NCBI GenBank assembly: GCA_023362775.1
Contig: JALMGJ010000008.1
Location: 18,326,001 to 18,390,000, forward strand
Source of the DNA: Charina bottae
Taxonomy: Eukaryota; Chordata; Lepidosauria; Squamata; Charinaidae
Length of the DNA: 64,000 bases
Direction: 5' to 3'
How positions within the stretch are numbered: the first letter of the stretch is position 1; each line of letters begins with the position of its first letter. Positions 33,700 through 44,485 of the stretch are shown one piece after another. Under the pieces are notes generated by a model. That model did not search any database. It was not told where the DNA came from and saw only the letters and a program-made list of their open reading frames with translations. The translations under genes were made by a program, and so were the position numbers.

Positions 33700-36600
33700 T
33701 GATACTAAACTGACCTCTTGCATAATCCAGTGATGGAACAGCTGGAGAAAACTTCCTTCACTCATCCCTGCCAGAAAAATTGCCTCTTAGTAATGAGACA
33801 GACCTAGTTTCATCTATCCACAGGAGAAAAGGCTGCTGCTCCAATGCTTGTTTCCCTCTTTCATCTCCATTTATTTTTCCTATTGATTTTCTTCAAATAT
33901 GTATAATTATGTATATAAAACATGAAGTTCTTGTTTTAAAATTGTATGTTTAGTATAAATCACATGCATGTCAAACCAACTGAGCTTCAAACATGGTATT
34001 GAATATCATACTGTAGACTTAGAGAAAATTTTGCAAGAATGTGTACTGATGTTAATATCTCTTTTTGAAATAATAACTTCTTCCCTTTATATTTCTTCTT
34101 GTTTCCATCAACTACCTTTGTTTCACCTTTGGAGAGAATACATATATCCTTGACATGCCAAATTTCCATCCCTTACATCTAAATCAACTGAGAATAGGTG
34201 TGTCATTCAGTTCAGCCTTGAGATCCTGGAAAATAAAAGAGAAAACAATAGTCTTAATAGCTGGGCAGGCTAGTCTTTTATTTGACCTTTGCCCACACAA
34301 TGGAGGAGATTAGAAAATAGAAGGAAGAAATGGCACATCAACCATCATGCCTGGTTAAGTTTGGTTTAATTGGTCTGCAGAGCAAATATAAACACTAGAG
34401 GTTAAACCATTTCAGAGAAATATTTTCATTTCTTAGCTATTGGCTGCAAGTGAATAGCATTAATCTGAAGAAAGTATTATTTATTTGTTGGTTTGGTTAC
34501 TTTTTAAATTAAGGTTCAAAGTTTGAATATAAAAGAAAAATCTATTCCTAATGAAGTGATATAGACAAATTTTGGAATTTGCTATCAAATCCTTTATATC
34601 TACCTTTATGTCATTATAAACAATGGGCTGTCATCTGTGTTCTTGTGCTTTTGTATTCAGGGACAATAATAAACCCTATTTTTCAGTTTCATTTGCCTCA
34701 CTGGATACTTAAAATTCTTTGCAGCTACTGTCTTTTCTCTCCCCCCAAAATAACAGGTAGATGGTGATGGAAAAAGCTATTTTGCCAGCAATGTCCAAGT
34801 GCTCCTGCAGATTACATAAAGCTGGACGTGAAGGACCATCACACCTGGTAGGTAGTTCTTTTCCACCAGTTACAATGTTGTTCAGCTATTTCCAAACAAA
34901 AAGAGCCAACAGATTTTTAGTATCCCCACCAAATAATAAAACATGCTTTTACTAAAGATGAAAAGCAGAATGGCTTTCAGGTAGATAAATCTGTGTGCAG
35001 TAGTGAGCAAGCAACACACATCATGAAATTTTTAGTATTATTCAATTAATCATTTGCCCAATTTCAAAAATTTTATTTCCAAATATTTATTGAATGTTGG
35101 ACATAGCTTCCATTGTTTCCAAACAAATGGAGTTGGTTCTCCCTAGAAGTTCTCTATAGTTTATAGAGAACAGCAAGAGGGAAGAGCTAGCACATTTTTC
35201 CCATTTCCCCTTCTTGGCAATAGAGTTTAAGAGAAAGTCTGCATAGGACAAAAGACAGGATGTGTATTTAAAGTGCCAGAATACATATATGTGCAGTCTT
35301 TGTCCATATCTATACAATCTCTGTACACACATCTGTAAAAGGGAGAGATTTCTATATGTCCAATGAAGATACGGCTACCTTGTGGATAATCTAAAATATC
35401 AAATGTTTGTTTAATATTTAGAAACCTCAAAGCTTAAATTGCTGCTTTCTATTCTTCAGGTATTGTTCTAGTAGATCAATGAAAAAGAGAGTATTGATAG
35501 AATAAGTTAGACAGCCGAGTGATTTGTAGATATGTGATATTGCATATGCATGTCAGAGCTCAAAGTCAAGAGTGGCTAAAATATCAGATGGTTACCAAAC
35601 AATGAACATGGTTACAGCCTGTGAACCACTGTGAATCAAGAGAAAATTGAGTCAGACATTAGTAAAAATGTGCTGAATCATCTGGTTAACTCTGGGCTTG
35701 ATCTTTTATTGAAAACAATGGAAGCACCTGGGAACTTCTGATTGTGGTTTCCCACTGGACATTGAAAATATGAAGTGTGATTCAGAGATGCAAAGACAGA
35801 TAAAGTGATGTGTTGTATCCAGGAATGCAAGCAGAAACTCCTATGATGAAATAATCTCTAGAAAATGTGTAAGTTGCAGAAAAGGCTAGATGGTTAAAGC
35901 ACAGTTATTATTCAGGAATGGAAATCATGCTTGTTATTTCCTTGTTTTACCAAAGAAAATCATAAGGAAATTATCTACCGTCTGGCATTCCAAAGCCTCT
36001 GAAACAATTGCCATAATATTGCGGTCCCAATCCAAATCCCCCTCCCAATGTATGCTATCTCCATCCATCCATCCATGGATCCTTTGGCAATAAAGTGTAG
36101 CTTTCCCCCAAATCCAAATCAGGACCAAAAGGGTATAAAGAGTTAACCCCCCCCCCACCATCTTCATGCTAGAGCTCCAATCTCCTGCACTGAAATGTTT
36201 AAATTTTAAAAAAAATTACAGTGTTCAAGATTCTGTACGCTGAAGGTTTCTTTTTCCTGTAACTATGATCAAAGTTGCTTCATGATCACATTACATTCCT
36301 TTTATGAAAAATGCCATGTTTTGAGCATTATAGCAGATGAATGTAAAAATTCAGGTGGAATCTAAACAGTGAGAAAGCAGTTTATATATGTTTACATGAT
36401 ATTACTCTTCCCTGGAATGATGCATAATCAACCCTTGAGATTATGAAACAGAATCTGTCTCTCTCTCTGGTAGCCAAGTATTACCTACACAGAAACCCAA
36501 TGGGAATGTGGAGGGAATGAACAAAATTGAAATATTTGGGCCATGCCTTTAGGCAAATAAAATATATTATGAGTTAAAACAACAAATAAAAATAATTATG

Positions 36601-36783
36601 ATTTTATATATTCCTTGCAGACTTTAGCAATGGAAATTCAGTAGAATTTGAGTAAGAAAGGAACTAAACACTTGCTATGATATTAAAGGAGTCATTTCTA
36701 ATAGTACTCTTAGCAGCTTTTGGATTGGATTGCTTGGATTCCATAGAAAAATACAATTCCAAATGTATGATTTGTCCAGATTG
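33700..36783. other. Intergenic AT-rich DNA, nothing recognised
   Basis: A 3.1-kb stretch without recognised repeat families, exons or RNA genes. A short (CCAT)n run lies near 36060-36075 and a C-run near 36148. Confidence 0.45.
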
Positions 36784-37147
36784 AATACAAAGGAGGAACA
36801 ATCTCAAGGCAACGGTATTTTTTATCATCTTTGGTGGACTTGTAAGAAAGCTAGGAATTATTGGGATTAGATATATACCTTAATTCAAAGGATTCTTAAG
36901 GTAAATGTACAATTTAAGCCAGAGGTTTTTCTTTTAGACTTGATGGACTAACACTTGGAAAGGAAATTCGGGACTTTGTTTTTATATATGATACCAGCAG
37001 CAATACTTTTGTATGCAAAAAGGTGGAAGGACTTACAAATTCCTACTGTGGAAGAATACAGTAGATCAGGTCTATGAAGGTTCTCAGTCATCCAGGTGGA
37101 ATTGTCTGTAGCTTGAATCATGTCAACTGGATTTCTATTTTCTCTGT

Positions 37148-37195
37148 GGAAACGTTTCGCTCCTTATCCAAGGAGCTTCTTCAGTCTGAGCAAAG
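37148..37195 (-). ncRNA. Hammerhead-like motif, left Penelope arm
   Basis: The minus-strand counterpart of the motif at 38116-38155: CTGAAGA, one extra base, helix II GCTCCTT GGAT AAGGAGC (perfect 7-bp stem with a four-base loop), then GAAACGTTTC. It is antisense to the endonuclease frame. Confidence 0.55.
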
Positions 37196-37490
37196 TTGGT
37201 AAGGGAATCCTAAATATGTTTCTAGGTAGCTGTGTGACCTTACACCTGGGGGCATGGTTATATTGAGATGTTATTTTAAGTCCTTTTATTATCTAAAGGA
37301 GGATCGTTAAGATCACCATGCTGCTGTTGAGCTTGTGAAATGGTCTTAATCTTCCTAGGCACAGAAGACAGAGCCGGGAGAAAGATGGAAGAAAGAAAGC
37401 CCTAAATCTAAATCTAAATCTACCAGACCTAAAACAGCGACAGATAGGGCTGAGACTCAGAATAAACGAAAGAACCTGGTAATTCCCTAC

Positions 37491-38027
37491 ATGGCTGGTG
37501 TGTCTGAAAAGATAAAACGGATATTTGGCAAACACCACATACCTGTATATTTCAAACCCACCAACACACTGAGACAGAGGCTTGTACACCCCAAAGATCA
37601 AACTCCAAAACACAAGAAAAGCAATGTAGTGTATGCAATCCAGTGCAGTGAGGAGTGCTCTGAACTCTACATTGGAGAAACCAAACAACTTTTGTACAGG
37701 AGGATGGCCCAACACAGGAGAAGTAACACCACAGGACCAGAGTCAGCAGTTTATCTTCATTTAAAGGAAAAAGGACACTCATTTGAGGAGATTAATGTTC
37801 ACATTTTAGACAGAGAAGATAGGTGGTTTGAGAGAGGGGTCAAGGAATCCATTTATGCCAACTTGGAAAATCCTTCCTTGAATAGAGGTGGGGGCCTCAG
37901 GCACAATCTTTCTCCCATCTTTCTCCCGGCTCTGTCTTCTGTGCCTAGGAAGATTAAGACCATTTCACAAGCTCAAGAGCAGCATGGTGATCTTAACGAT
38001 CCTCCTTTAGATAATAAAAGGACTTAA
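37491..38027 (+). CDS. GIY-YIG endonuclease part of Penelope-like ORF (truncated)
   Basis: A 178-residue open frame, also open upstream of the first ATG to the arm border, so the start is a truncation artefact. It begins with VIPYMAGVSEKIKRIF, the linker that follows the reverse transcriptase in Penelope-like proteins. The GIY-YIG domain then shows VVYAIQC (residues 46-52), YIGET (60-64), the arginine-rich helix QLLYRRMAQHRR (66-77), and the expected catalytic glutamate in KESIYA (E119), followed by NPSLNRGGG. The endonuclease normally nicks target DNA for target-primed reverse transcription. No stop or frameshift is seen, but without the reverse transcriptase the copy cannot move alone. The last third overlaps the right inverted arm. 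Confidence 0.9.
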   Translation: MAGVSEKIKRIFGKHHIPVYFKPTNTLRQRLVHPKDQTPKHKKSNVVYAIQCSEECSELYIGETKQLLYRRMAQHRRSNTTGPESAVYLHLKEKGHSFEEINVHILDREDRWFERGVKESIYANLENPSLNRGGGLRHNLSPIFLPALSSVPRKIKTISQAQEQHGDLNDPPLDNKRT

Positions 38028-38115
38028 AATAACATCTCAATATAACCATGCCCCCAGGTGTAAGGTCACACAGCTACCTAGAAACATATTTAGGATTCCC
38101 TTACCAACTTTGCTC

Positions 38116-38155
38116 AGACTGAAGAAGCTCCTTGGATAAGGAGCGAAACGTTTCC
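38116..38155 (+). ncRNA. Hammerhead-like motif, right Penelope arm
   Basis: CTGAAGA (38119-38125) provides the CUGANGA core. One extra A follows, then helix II GCTCCTT GGAT AAGGAGC with perfect pairing, then GAAAC (38145-38149) and GTTTC, a palindromic minimal helix III and possible cleavage position. Penelope-like elements are known to carry such ribozymes in their termini. Helix I pairing is weak here (two pairs), so activity may need a dimer or may be absent. Confidence 0.6.
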
Positions 38156-38206
38156 ACAGAGAAAATAGAAATCCAGTTGACATGATTCAAGCTACAGACA
38201 GTAGAT

Positions 38207-38595
38207 CAGGGCTTTCCAAAGTGCCACCGCGGGGGGCGCGCGCGTTGGCGACACAGGAGGGCGTGCGGCGGCGTGCGTGTGCACGGCGGCGGCGCAGGGG
38301 GGCTGCGGCGGCGCAGGGGGGCCTGCGGCGGCACACGCATGTACGGCAGTGGCGTGGGGGGGGCTGCGGCAGCGCGGGGGTCGAGCAGCGGCGCACGCGT
38401 GTACAGTGGCGGCGCGGAGGTGTGTGCGGTGGCGCGGGGGGGTGAGCGGCAGCGCGCACGTGCACGGCGGTGGTGGCAGCGGCTGCCGCTGCCACCGTGC
38501 ACGCGCGCGCCGCCGCTTCCAGGTGGTGTGGCGACACACCATGCTGTGTGTGGCGACACACTTTTGTGTCGCGACACATAGTTTGGAAAGCTCTG
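38207..38595. mobile_element. GC-rich hAT-like element, copy D, at Penelope target duplication
   Basis: A 389-bp element with ends CAGGGCTTTCC and GGAAAGCTCTG. Its 8-bp duplication CAGTAGAT (38199-38206 and 38596-38603) is the same octamer that duplicates around the Penelope element, so three copies of it exist. The interior is extremely GC- and CpG-rich and contains about three 60-bp tandem units (38281-38460). It shares GACACACTTT..GTCGCGACACA near its right end with copy B. Long open frames on both strands are composition artefacts. No transposase. Confidence 0.87.
38281..38460. repeat. 60-bp GC-rich tandem repeat, about three units
   Basis: Units start GCACGGCGGCGGCGCAGGGG (38281), GTACGGCAGTGGCGTGGGGG (38341) and GTACAGTGGCGGCGCGGAGG (38401). 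A partial fourth begins at 38462, followed by a palindromic GCAGCGGCTGCCGCTGC around 38475-38495. Confidence 0.8.
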
Positions 38596-39006
38596 CAGTA
38601 GATGGTGAAATTAATGCAATTGGCAGAGATGGCGAAGCTGACTGCATTGATTAAAGAAAATAATTTGTCTAACTTTGTTTCTACTTGGAAACAACTTTTG
38701 GACTTTTTGCTTGAAACTGAAACTTTGACTTTGGGATTTGACAATTAGGACTGTATAAGAATATAGAAATAATGTATACCTTAGTTAAAAATAGAGTAAG
38801 AGGTTAATGTAGTTTTATGTTTTTACCTGTAATGAAGATAGTCAGAAATCACTTTTTTTCTATGTCTCTTTCTTTTTATTTCTGCAACTTTTAAGTTTGT
38901 TGTTTTTTGTTTCTTCTTTCTTCAATCTCTTTCTATCTTTCTATGTTTTATTTGTATTTTGAAATTTAATAAAGTTTCTTTTTGAAAAAAAAATACAAAG
39001 GAGGAA

Positions 39007-42000
39007 GAAGATGAGAGGAACTTGTAATACCAAAAATAAAAAATGTGGCAAAAATGTCTCTTTCATGTGAAAAATGACTAGACTTCATAAACAGCAAATG
39101 AAACAAGGAGCACTGACAAGGACCAGTCGTATTAGCAAAACTACAGTATGTTTCACTGAAACTCTGAATCCAGACGAAAACCTTTCTCTGTGTGAAGTTT
39201 AAACATTCAGTTAAAGCATTGCATATGTACTTTACATTACCTATTACATACAACAGAAAATATTTGCCTGATTTTAATTAGAGCAACATTTCTCCAACAT
39301 TTCTGGAAAACCAAAATTAGGTCAGTCTATGAAGAGAGAGAGAGAGAAACATGGAAATCTGTCCTGGTTGTGGGGTGTAAAAAAAGTCTATATTGTAGAA
39401 TTGTGAAATTCCAAACTTGCTGTTTCAGCTAAGACTGGCATCTGCTACCATGGTCAAATGAGAGATGACACTATAGTAGTTTTAGTTACTATCCTGCTAC
39501 TAACCCTGACCATTCAGAGGTTGGCGTAGTCCTTAGAAATATTATTACATCAGTTGTTAATAAGTATTCCTTCTGTCATGCTAAAAAAATACAATTTAAT
39601 AACTTTTGAAGATATCTATCTCAGTGAAGGGTTTCAGGGTTGGATGCAATTCTGGAGTACTGTTAGTACCCCTTTGTGCTAGGCAAAGTATCTTCCTGTT
39701 GTAATGCTGGATTTGTTTTATCAAAAATGGATTGTTATTAGCTTAGCAGAATTCAGTTCAACTAGCACAGCAACCAAATACATTGGATTTAAGTGTGGGT
39801 AATTTGTACATTGTTTACTCTGGACAGAGAAATAGCCTCATAAAGTTCCCATAGGTAACCAATGGAGATAAGTCATAGCTTTCCAGAAAATGAGGGCTTA
39901 AAAAGAGAAAGAAAAAACTGAAAGGGTATAATAAACAGCAATTAAATGCTAAGCAAAGAAGCCTCCCAGGAGAAAATACTAGTGGGTTAAGTGCTGTGTT
40001 TTTTGTTTTTACTTCAGAGTTGCTGGAGGGTAACAGAAAATTGCAACAGGTCAGATTAAGAAAATGGGTTTGTGAGAAAGAAGTTGAATATAACTTCACT
40101 TAATTGGCGAAATTACGTCTGCATAGCACCATTTAAGATTATGAATATGGGCTGGTGCTGATGTTTTGCTAGCATCTTCATAGTAGATATTAAGGTACCA
40201 GCATGGCTAGCAAAATGTCATTGTTTCATACAGCACTTCCTGGAAGTATTTTCACCAATAAACAGCAGCCATGATAATCTACACTGTGTAACTTCCGTTG
40301 AGTTCTGTTTGAGATGATAATTCAGCGTATGAGCAAATACTCAGGTACAGATATGCATGCTGGAGGGAACTCTAGCATTTTAGTACAATTCTGGCATTCA
40401 AAAACTTATATAGGGATGAGGATATTTCTGAAAAAAATAATCCCCATATGTATATTGTTCAAACTTATCCCATAATGAATGCAGTACTCTTGGAAATGTT
40501 GTTGTTGTTGTTATTATTATTGAAAGACTGATTTTGTCAGCTTTCTGGAAGTAAGGAAAAATACTCCAGATTCAGATAAAGGACGAGTTGTTTTACCTTT
40601 TGATTTTTTTAGTGATTTTACTCGATAACATACTCTATGGTCTCTATTTTTAAGGGCTCATATTATCAATTCAAGTAATAATAGTGACCCTTGATCAGAT
40701 CAGATATATAGCTGATTTGGGCAGTAAACTTCCATACCTTTTAAAAAACAACGATTGATTTTATTATCCATGCCACCAGAAAACTTTGGAGGAAAACTGT
40801 GGTCTGATTTATGCCAGGCAGCCAAACTTCCTCTTCGTTTTTTTTTCCCCTAGGCAAAATTTACAGCCCAGGATTTTAGTGAATGAAGATTCCCCCCAAA
40901 ATGGACACAGATCTTTATGTTGATTGTACCATAATACAGTTTTTTTTTCCCTAAATCAAGAGTGGCACTTGAGGGATGGCATTCCAATATATTGTGGGTG
41001 AGAGCAGGACAAAGAATAATCTGGTTTGATTTTATCTCATTTAAATTTACAATTAATTAGCTTCAAATGCAGTTAATATTATAGTGGCTATCCTCATGCA
41101 ATCAATTATTTCCTTCCTTATCACATTTGGTAGCAACTTTGTGAGTTAGATAGAAGACAGGTATTGAAATCCTAAACTACAGGAAGGCATATGCACATTG
41201 TCCTCACTCAGAAATATGTATGATAAAGATTGACAAGCTTGAGACACATGAATGAATCCATTGAATTGAAATGAACACTGATATTTGTCTCATAGGTTGC
41301 ACTATACTATTTAAAAGCAAATTCTCTGCATGTTTTCTTGTTGAAAACCTGCCTTTCAAGAAAATATTCTCAACTGTGTGAACAACAATAATCATCAGAA
41401 AAGTAATAAGTTATAGTTTCATGGAAAACAATAAAATACACAAGAGTTAATAATTCAATCCATAGCTAACATTCAGCCAATTACTCCTGGAGTTCAGATT
41501 CCCACAAAACTCCACTACTCAGTGGTAAATACAGAATTAGTCTACCACAATGAATTTATCGATAACTTATAGAAAGACTTTATTCACTCTTACTCCTTCT
41601 GCTCTTTTCTGTGAGGTTTCCTTCATGTCTGGAGAAAATATTATAATGTAGGCAAATTATAGATATATAGAGTCTTCCACCAAATCAAGCTGAAAAGTTG
41701 AACTAAGGGTTAAATGTCTGGAGATCAGTGATTTCCTGCCAATCCTGGGTATAGAGAGTCACAGGTTATATTTGGAATACATCCTATCAGAAGAATAGGT
41801 CAGCTTTAGAACTGGATGTTACACATTAGATCAATGTTTAATTTAACACAGTTTGATGGAGAAATATACCCATAGCCTAAAACAGCTCTATTTGCAGTGT
41901 GCATTGATTTCAAACAAGACTGTGGTTTAATATCCAGGGAGAATTTTTGCCACAGGCCTAAGGTGCCTTTCAAACACCATTGACTGTATGTCCTTAGATA

Positions 42001-43825
42001 TAAAGCATACAACAATTGTTCAACAGTAAGATGTAGCATGGCAGAAGATCTCGCAAAACCAATATCAAGGGAAGGAGGAAAGCATTTGTGTATTTTTGCC
42101 CTACTTAATTTCTAGACTAATACTATAGAAGGATTTTTAAGAAAAATAAAACATCACCTTCCAAAATTAGAAGAAATTGTCAATTTAAGTTTTGTTGAAA
42201 ACCAACTTATTTTTTCATCTCAAAGTGTTGGTCCCTCTAACCTCAGATAGAGAACTCTTGATTATCATAGGAGAGACAATAGAGGATAAATTGTTGTGCT
42301 ACTCATTCTCTCTTGAGATCCTAACAACCTTGAGATGCAAAGTAGTTCTTTGCAAAGGATATAGAATCTGAGACCGAGCAGAGTAAAATATCCAAATATT
42401 AAGTTAGGAACCCATCTGAATAGTTTGAAAGAGGCTTTAATCAACTTATAGTATCTAAATATCAGGTGACTTTTTTGTTCTTGTTGTTTAATATTTTAAT
42501 TAATATTTTAATTTTAATATTTTATCTCAGCTGTTTTATATGAAAATTTAAGAAGATTCTATATGTCAAAAGCTTATGCTATTCTTACTGCCCCATGTTT
42601 TATTATTTTATGTTTAATGTATAATGTTGTCATGTGTTTCCCTCAGAGAACTAGATTAAATTTTATGTACATCTTCTTTTGTCCACCTAAGGCTATAATA
42701 TAATGCTTAATGCAGCCAAATTCTTTGTGACAACAAGCAGAATTCACCAGCAACTAATATCTAATTGAGGTATTCTATTCATCTTTCCTATATAACTTTT
42801 AGCTATATTTGACAATATAATGATATCAAAAGTTTTAAAAAGTAAACTGACCTATCACCTATCTCAGTCTTCACTTATTTTGCTCTGTCTATAACAATTA
42901 GTATTTATAACTCTGATATGTTACCATAATAATACAGAATTAATTTCAGCATTCAGAAACCTCCTTCAGTGTCTATGCTTCTCACTCTGAAAATAAAATA
43001 AAGCAAAATACAAAGCAAAACAAAATATGACAGGAGTTCCCTTGTATCTTCCCTGGGAGATAGGAAGGTTAGAAGACTGTAGACTAGTAGAGTGGCTACA
43101 AGAAATTCACACTTTATCCACTTCTTAAGCAAACCCATGAATACTACCTTTTCATGAGAATTTTAGTGAAATTCTTTTCTTCTTTGAAAGAAATATCATT
43201 TTTCTTTCATTCAATTGACAGAGAACTAATAAAAGCAATTATTTTTTTCTGCACAGTACTGCTTAAATCCTAAATCATAAAGTTGAATGCTAATATAACT
43301 GGTCCTACTCCTTAAGTGTCCCATTCCTCAAGAAGGTATATATTATTCTTGTGTTGAAACATTTGCATAAAAGTTGTTAATTCTTTCTAAATTAAGGTGT
43401 CAGTTTCAATCTTGATATGAACCTCTTTGGACATTAAGTTAATTAAAACAGACTTATTTAAAAATCCTCTTGCTTTCTGGTATTTATTCATTGGGCACAG
43501 CTATGTTGCCCCTAAGCTATGAAACACAGTCCCTTGGGAACTGCATTTTTCTACTTTCAAGAAAGAAGTCAAGGCCTTTTCATTTTCAGTTAGTGTTAAT
43601 AGTGATAATAGTGATCTTAAGAGTTTTTGTAAATGCCTTTCTTTTCTGATTGATAGTCACTTTGAATGCCTTATGGCCAGAAAGGAAGGACATGCATTTT
43701 TAAAATAATAAATAAAGTACGTTCTTATTGCTTGGGCATCCATGGGGAGACAAGGAAGGAATTATGAAATGTGCATTGCAATGTTGTGATGCAAACTCTG
43801 CCCCTTTTATCATACATAATACTTA
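39007..43825. other. Long unique intergenic stretch
   Basis: A 4.8-kb AT-rich region without recognised interspersed repeats, exons or RNA genes; the largest repeat-poor part of the window. A (TTG)n(TTA)n run lies at about 40499-40521. Around 41030-41115 is a block with homeodomain-type AATTAATTAG sites that looks unlike neutral AT-rich DNA, but this is an impression only. Confidence 0.45.
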
Positions 43826-43833
43826 CGTGTTGG

Positions 43834-44477
43834 CAGGGCTGGCTCTAGACATTTTGGTCCCCTAAGCAAAGTCTTATTCTGGCACCTCCTATGGTTTGTT
43901 TCATTTTCCGATTTTGTTAGTAATTTCAAAAAGGCAGGTTTTGAGCTTTACGCTTATGATTTTCAGACTTGGATTTTTTTTTCTTTTTTGGGACATTTTC
44001 AGACCATTTACTGTAAATCACTGTGAATCACAGTCAATAATTTTAATTACATCAGCACCCATTGTTCTCATATGGCAACAATTCTGCAAAATTATATTTA
44101 ACCTTCAAGGGTTACCATTTTTCCGGGTATAACTTTGATAAGCTGATAGTAATATGACTTGCTCGCTCAGTACCCTCCTATGAGACCTTTGTCTTGCTTC
44201 AGAATTGTTAACAGCTTCCTGATGTCCATAGCTGTAATAATAGTTTCTTTTTTGTGACTTGCAACATCTGGTTTGTGTGCTGTTCACTACCACTTGACCA
44301 ACTTTGTGGGTAAATGTTTTTGAAAAGCATAGAAATAAAAAGTTCTAAGGCAACAAGGAAAGATTATCAGATTGTATACTCATGTTGTGTATTTCGGGAG
44401 TCTTTTCAATTTTGGCATCTCCTAAAATTTGGCACCCTAGGTGACTCCCTAGGTTGCTTAGGCCTAGAACTTGCCCT
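43834..44477. mobile_element. hAT-like element, 644 bp, non-autonomous
   Basis: It begins CAGGGCTGGCTCTAGAC with TTTTGGTCCCCTAAGC after it, and ends with GGTTGCTTAGGCCTAGAACTT GCCCT; the ends are imperfect inverted repeats of the CAGGGC-GGCTCTAG type known from amniote hAT elements. The flanks CGTGTTGG (43826-43833) and AGTGCTGG (44478-44485) agree at 6 of 8 positions, an old duplication. No transposase frame is visible. Confidence 0.72.
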
Positions 44478-44485
44478 AGTGCTGG

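Larger units (their letters stand above)
37067..38198 (+). mobile_element. Penelope-like element with inverted terminal arms
   Basis: Two nearly perfect inverted arms of about 290 bp (37107-37397 and 37909-38198) enclose a 0.5-kb centre with a GIY-YIG endonuclease frame. The left end has about 40 further bases (CTATGAAGGTTCTCAGTCATC) not present on the right, the same asymmetry as in the foldback at 33419. The target duplication is CAGTAGAT (37059-37066 and 38199-38206) in the L1 ORF2 end. Only the last part of the Penelope ORF remains; the reverse transcriptase is absent. An inverted copy of the 3' end at the 5' side is a known outcome of Penelope insertion. The arms show very few differences, which suggests that the insertion is fairly young. 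Confidence 0.9.
36799..38991 (+). mobile_element. L1 LINE, 5'-truncated 3' end, carrying nested insertions
   Basis: Flanked by a 15-bp duplication AATACAAAGGAGGAA (36784-36798 and 38992-39006). It encodes the decayed end of ORF2: a FYHLWWTCKKARNYW-like stretch near 36817-36860 that matches the zinc-knuckle region of the L1 at 55372-60712, then ILLYAKRWKDLQIPTVEE near 37002-37056. After the insertions the 3' UTR runs to AATAAAGTTTCTTTTTG and a short A-run. A Penelope-like element (37067-38198) and a hAT-like element (38207-38595) interrupt the ORF2 end, so both are younger. Confidence 0.9.

Noticed and set aside
37293..37782. Minus-strand open frames of 76 and 140 codons in the Penelope element
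   Set aside because: They are antisense to the GIY-YIG endonuclease frame and have no domain.
38182..38744. Long overlapping open frames on both strands, rich in Ala, Arg, Gly and Pro
   Set aside because: They lie in the GC-rich hAT-like element with a 60-bp tandem repeat; stop codons are rare there by composition and no domain is visible.
40148..40225. Imperfect inverted repeat around GCTAGCAT/GGCTAGCAAAATG
   Set aside because: Short arms with mismatches and no target duplication; expected by chance in AT-rich DNA.
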